Shown: positions 58,453 through 59,503 of the stretch, one piece after another
How the letters are laid out: each line of letters begins with the position of its first letter
Numbering within the stretch: position 1 is the first letter of the stretch
Source of the DNA: Ruminococcus callidus
GTDB lineage: Bacteria; Bacillota; Clostridia; Oscillospirales; Ruminococcaceae
Reading direction: 5' to 3'
Assembly: GCF_020709055.1 (NCBI RefSeq)
Contig: NZ_JAJFCK010000018.1
Location: 1 to 59,503 of the forward strand
DNA length: 59,503 nucleotides
Position numbers and translations under genes: made by a program
Notes under the pieces: model-generated
Told to the model about the DNA's origin: nothing
The model's input: only the letters and a program-made list of their open reading frames with translations
Databases searched by the model: none

Positions 58453-59503
58453 ACCCAATTGCCCCCAATTTTTCACAAATCTCATTTTCAAGCTCATGGG
58501 ATTTTTCAAACATTTCAGAAAGTTCAGAAGTCAGACGTTTCATTTTTTCATTGAAAGGTTCTCCATCATCTTCCTGTTCTTCAATACCAACATACCGACC
58601 CGGCGTTAAAATATAATCCTGTTTTGCAATCTCTTCTGTTGTCGCAACGGCACAGAAACCCTTGACTTCTTCCAATTCGCCATTCTGAAAAGCAGTAAAA
58701 GTATCCGCAAGCTTTGCAATATCCTCATCTGAAAAATCTCGATGCTTTCTGTCCACCATAAATCCCATTTTACGGGCATCAATGAAAAGTGTTTTCCCTT
58801 TTTGCTTTTTATTTTTGGAAATAAACCAGAGTGTAACAGGAATTGTAACGGAATAGAAAAGCTGTGTCGGCATTGCAACAATTCCCTCAATTAAATCATC
58901 TTCAATGATTCTCTTTCTGATTTCACCTTCACCGCTTGACTGCGTACTCAATGCACCATTTGCAAGTACAAGCCCGATTTTTCCGTTCGGTGCAAGGTGA
59001 TGAATCATATGCTGAATCCAGGCATAGTTCGCATTATTTGCAGGTGGTACGCCATATTTCCAGCGAACATCTTCTGTCAAGCGTTCCTGTCCCCACGGAT
59101 GATAGTTGAATGGAGGATTTGCCAGAATGAAATCAGCCTTCAAGGTTTTATGCAGATCATTGCTGAATGTGTCCGCTTGATGTGGTCCAAAATCAGCTTC
59201 AATGCCACGAATCGCCATGTTCATTTTTGCCATTTTCCAGGTATCTGCATTTGCTTCCTGACCATATACCGAGATATTGTTTCGATTGCCACTATGTGCC
59301 TGTATGAACTTTGCACTCTGTACAAACATGCCGCCACTTCCACAAGCTGGATCATAGACACGACAGTTTTCAAACGGCTTCAAAATCTCAACAAGTGTTT
59401 TTACCACACTTGACGGTGTATAAAATTCGCCGCCTTTTTGTCCTTCCTTATCTGGACGGTGCAGTTTATCCGGCACAAACAGGGGCAATTGTTCCATTTG
59501 ACC
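58442..59503 (-). CDS. hsdM: Type I restriction-modification DNA methyltransferase subunit, partial at window edge
   Basis: N6-adenine methyltransferase subunit. In the visible part, KGGEFYTPSSVVKTLVEIL, the SAM site YDPACGSGGMFVQSAKF and the catalytic NPPF (ILANPPFNYHPWG) are all intact, followed by IGLVLANGALSTQSSGEGEI. The C-terminal coiled coil ends CEKLGAIGYEI. An ATG at 59497 gives 351 residues, but HsdM usually has about 150 more at the N-terminus, so the gene probably continues beyond 59503. It lies upstream of hsdS in the usual order. Confidence 0.9.
   Translation of the reverse strand, partial: GQMEQLPLFVPDKLHRPDKEGQKGGEFYTPSSVVKTLVEILKPFENCRVYDPACGSGGMFVQSAKFIQAHSGNRNNISVYGQEANADTWKMAKMNMAIRGIEADFGPHQADTFSNDLHKTLKADFILANPPFNYHPWGQERLTEDVRWKYGVPPANNANYAWIQHMIHHLAPNGKIGLVLANGALSTQSSGEGEIRKRIIEDDLIEGIVAMPTQLFYSVTIPVTLWFISKNKKQKGKTLFIDARKMGFMVDRKHRDFSDEDIAKLADTFTAFQNGELEEVKGFCAVATTEEIAKQDYILTPGRYVGIEEQEDDGEPFNEKMKRLTSELSEMFEKSHELENEICEKLGAIGYEI

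Overview
This window looks like the chromosome of a Gram-positive, cellulosome-producing Ruminococcus-like bacterium, closest in style to R. champanellensis or R. flavefaciens. That is an inference from four features: secreted GH5, GH9, GH10 and PL1 enzymes ending in dockerins, two of them after Thr-rich linkers; strong SD sequences and sigmaA promoters (TTGACA-17-TATAAT); generally GC-rich genes; and a gerA-type germination operon implying spore formation. No rRNA, CRISPR array or complete prophage was seen.

Region 1 (1-25 kb) is a plant cell-wall degradation region. It holds a dockerin GH5, a pectate lyase PL1 (split by a frameshift), a cytosolic GH5, a dockerin GH9 and a large CBM22-GH10-CBM9 xylanase with a dockerin. 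Four of these five genes are divergently transcribed from their own AraC-type regulator; one regulator carries a sugar-binding-like sensor and a degenerate GGDEF domain. Housekeeping or unknown genes lie between them (CobW GTPase, SUKH protein, DUF4869-like/P-loop pair, Fe-ADH, NERD protein, MGMT-like protein, polysaccharide deacetylase).

Region 2 (25-50 kb) is mostly core genome: nudC/LOG, a MoxR-DUF58-DUF4129 operon, a heterodimeric ABC exporter, an M23 peptidase, a CapA-like lipoprotein, a gerA-gerB-gerC operon, GTP-dependent PEPCK, polA-rimI-tsaD, a dus-smr pair, tRNA-Leu(TAA) and a DUF389 membrane protein.

Region 3 (50-59.5 kb) is more mosaic: an AraC remnant, an HprK-like kinase coupled to a DUF5131 cysteine-rich protein, an AT-rich Gfo/Idh oxidoreductase, small and SUKH proteins, smpB plus tmRNA, a broken IS3-type element, and a decaying type I restriction-modification locus (hsdM running off the end, hsdS frameshifted, hsdR reduced to its start).

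Several dispersed noncoding repeat families run through the window. They include a two-hairpin element with compensatory base changes, a 160-bp MITE-like family whose ends coincide with stop codons of neighbouring genes, a 335-bp element with 18-bp terminal inverted repeats, and a multi-hairpin element between gerC and pckG.
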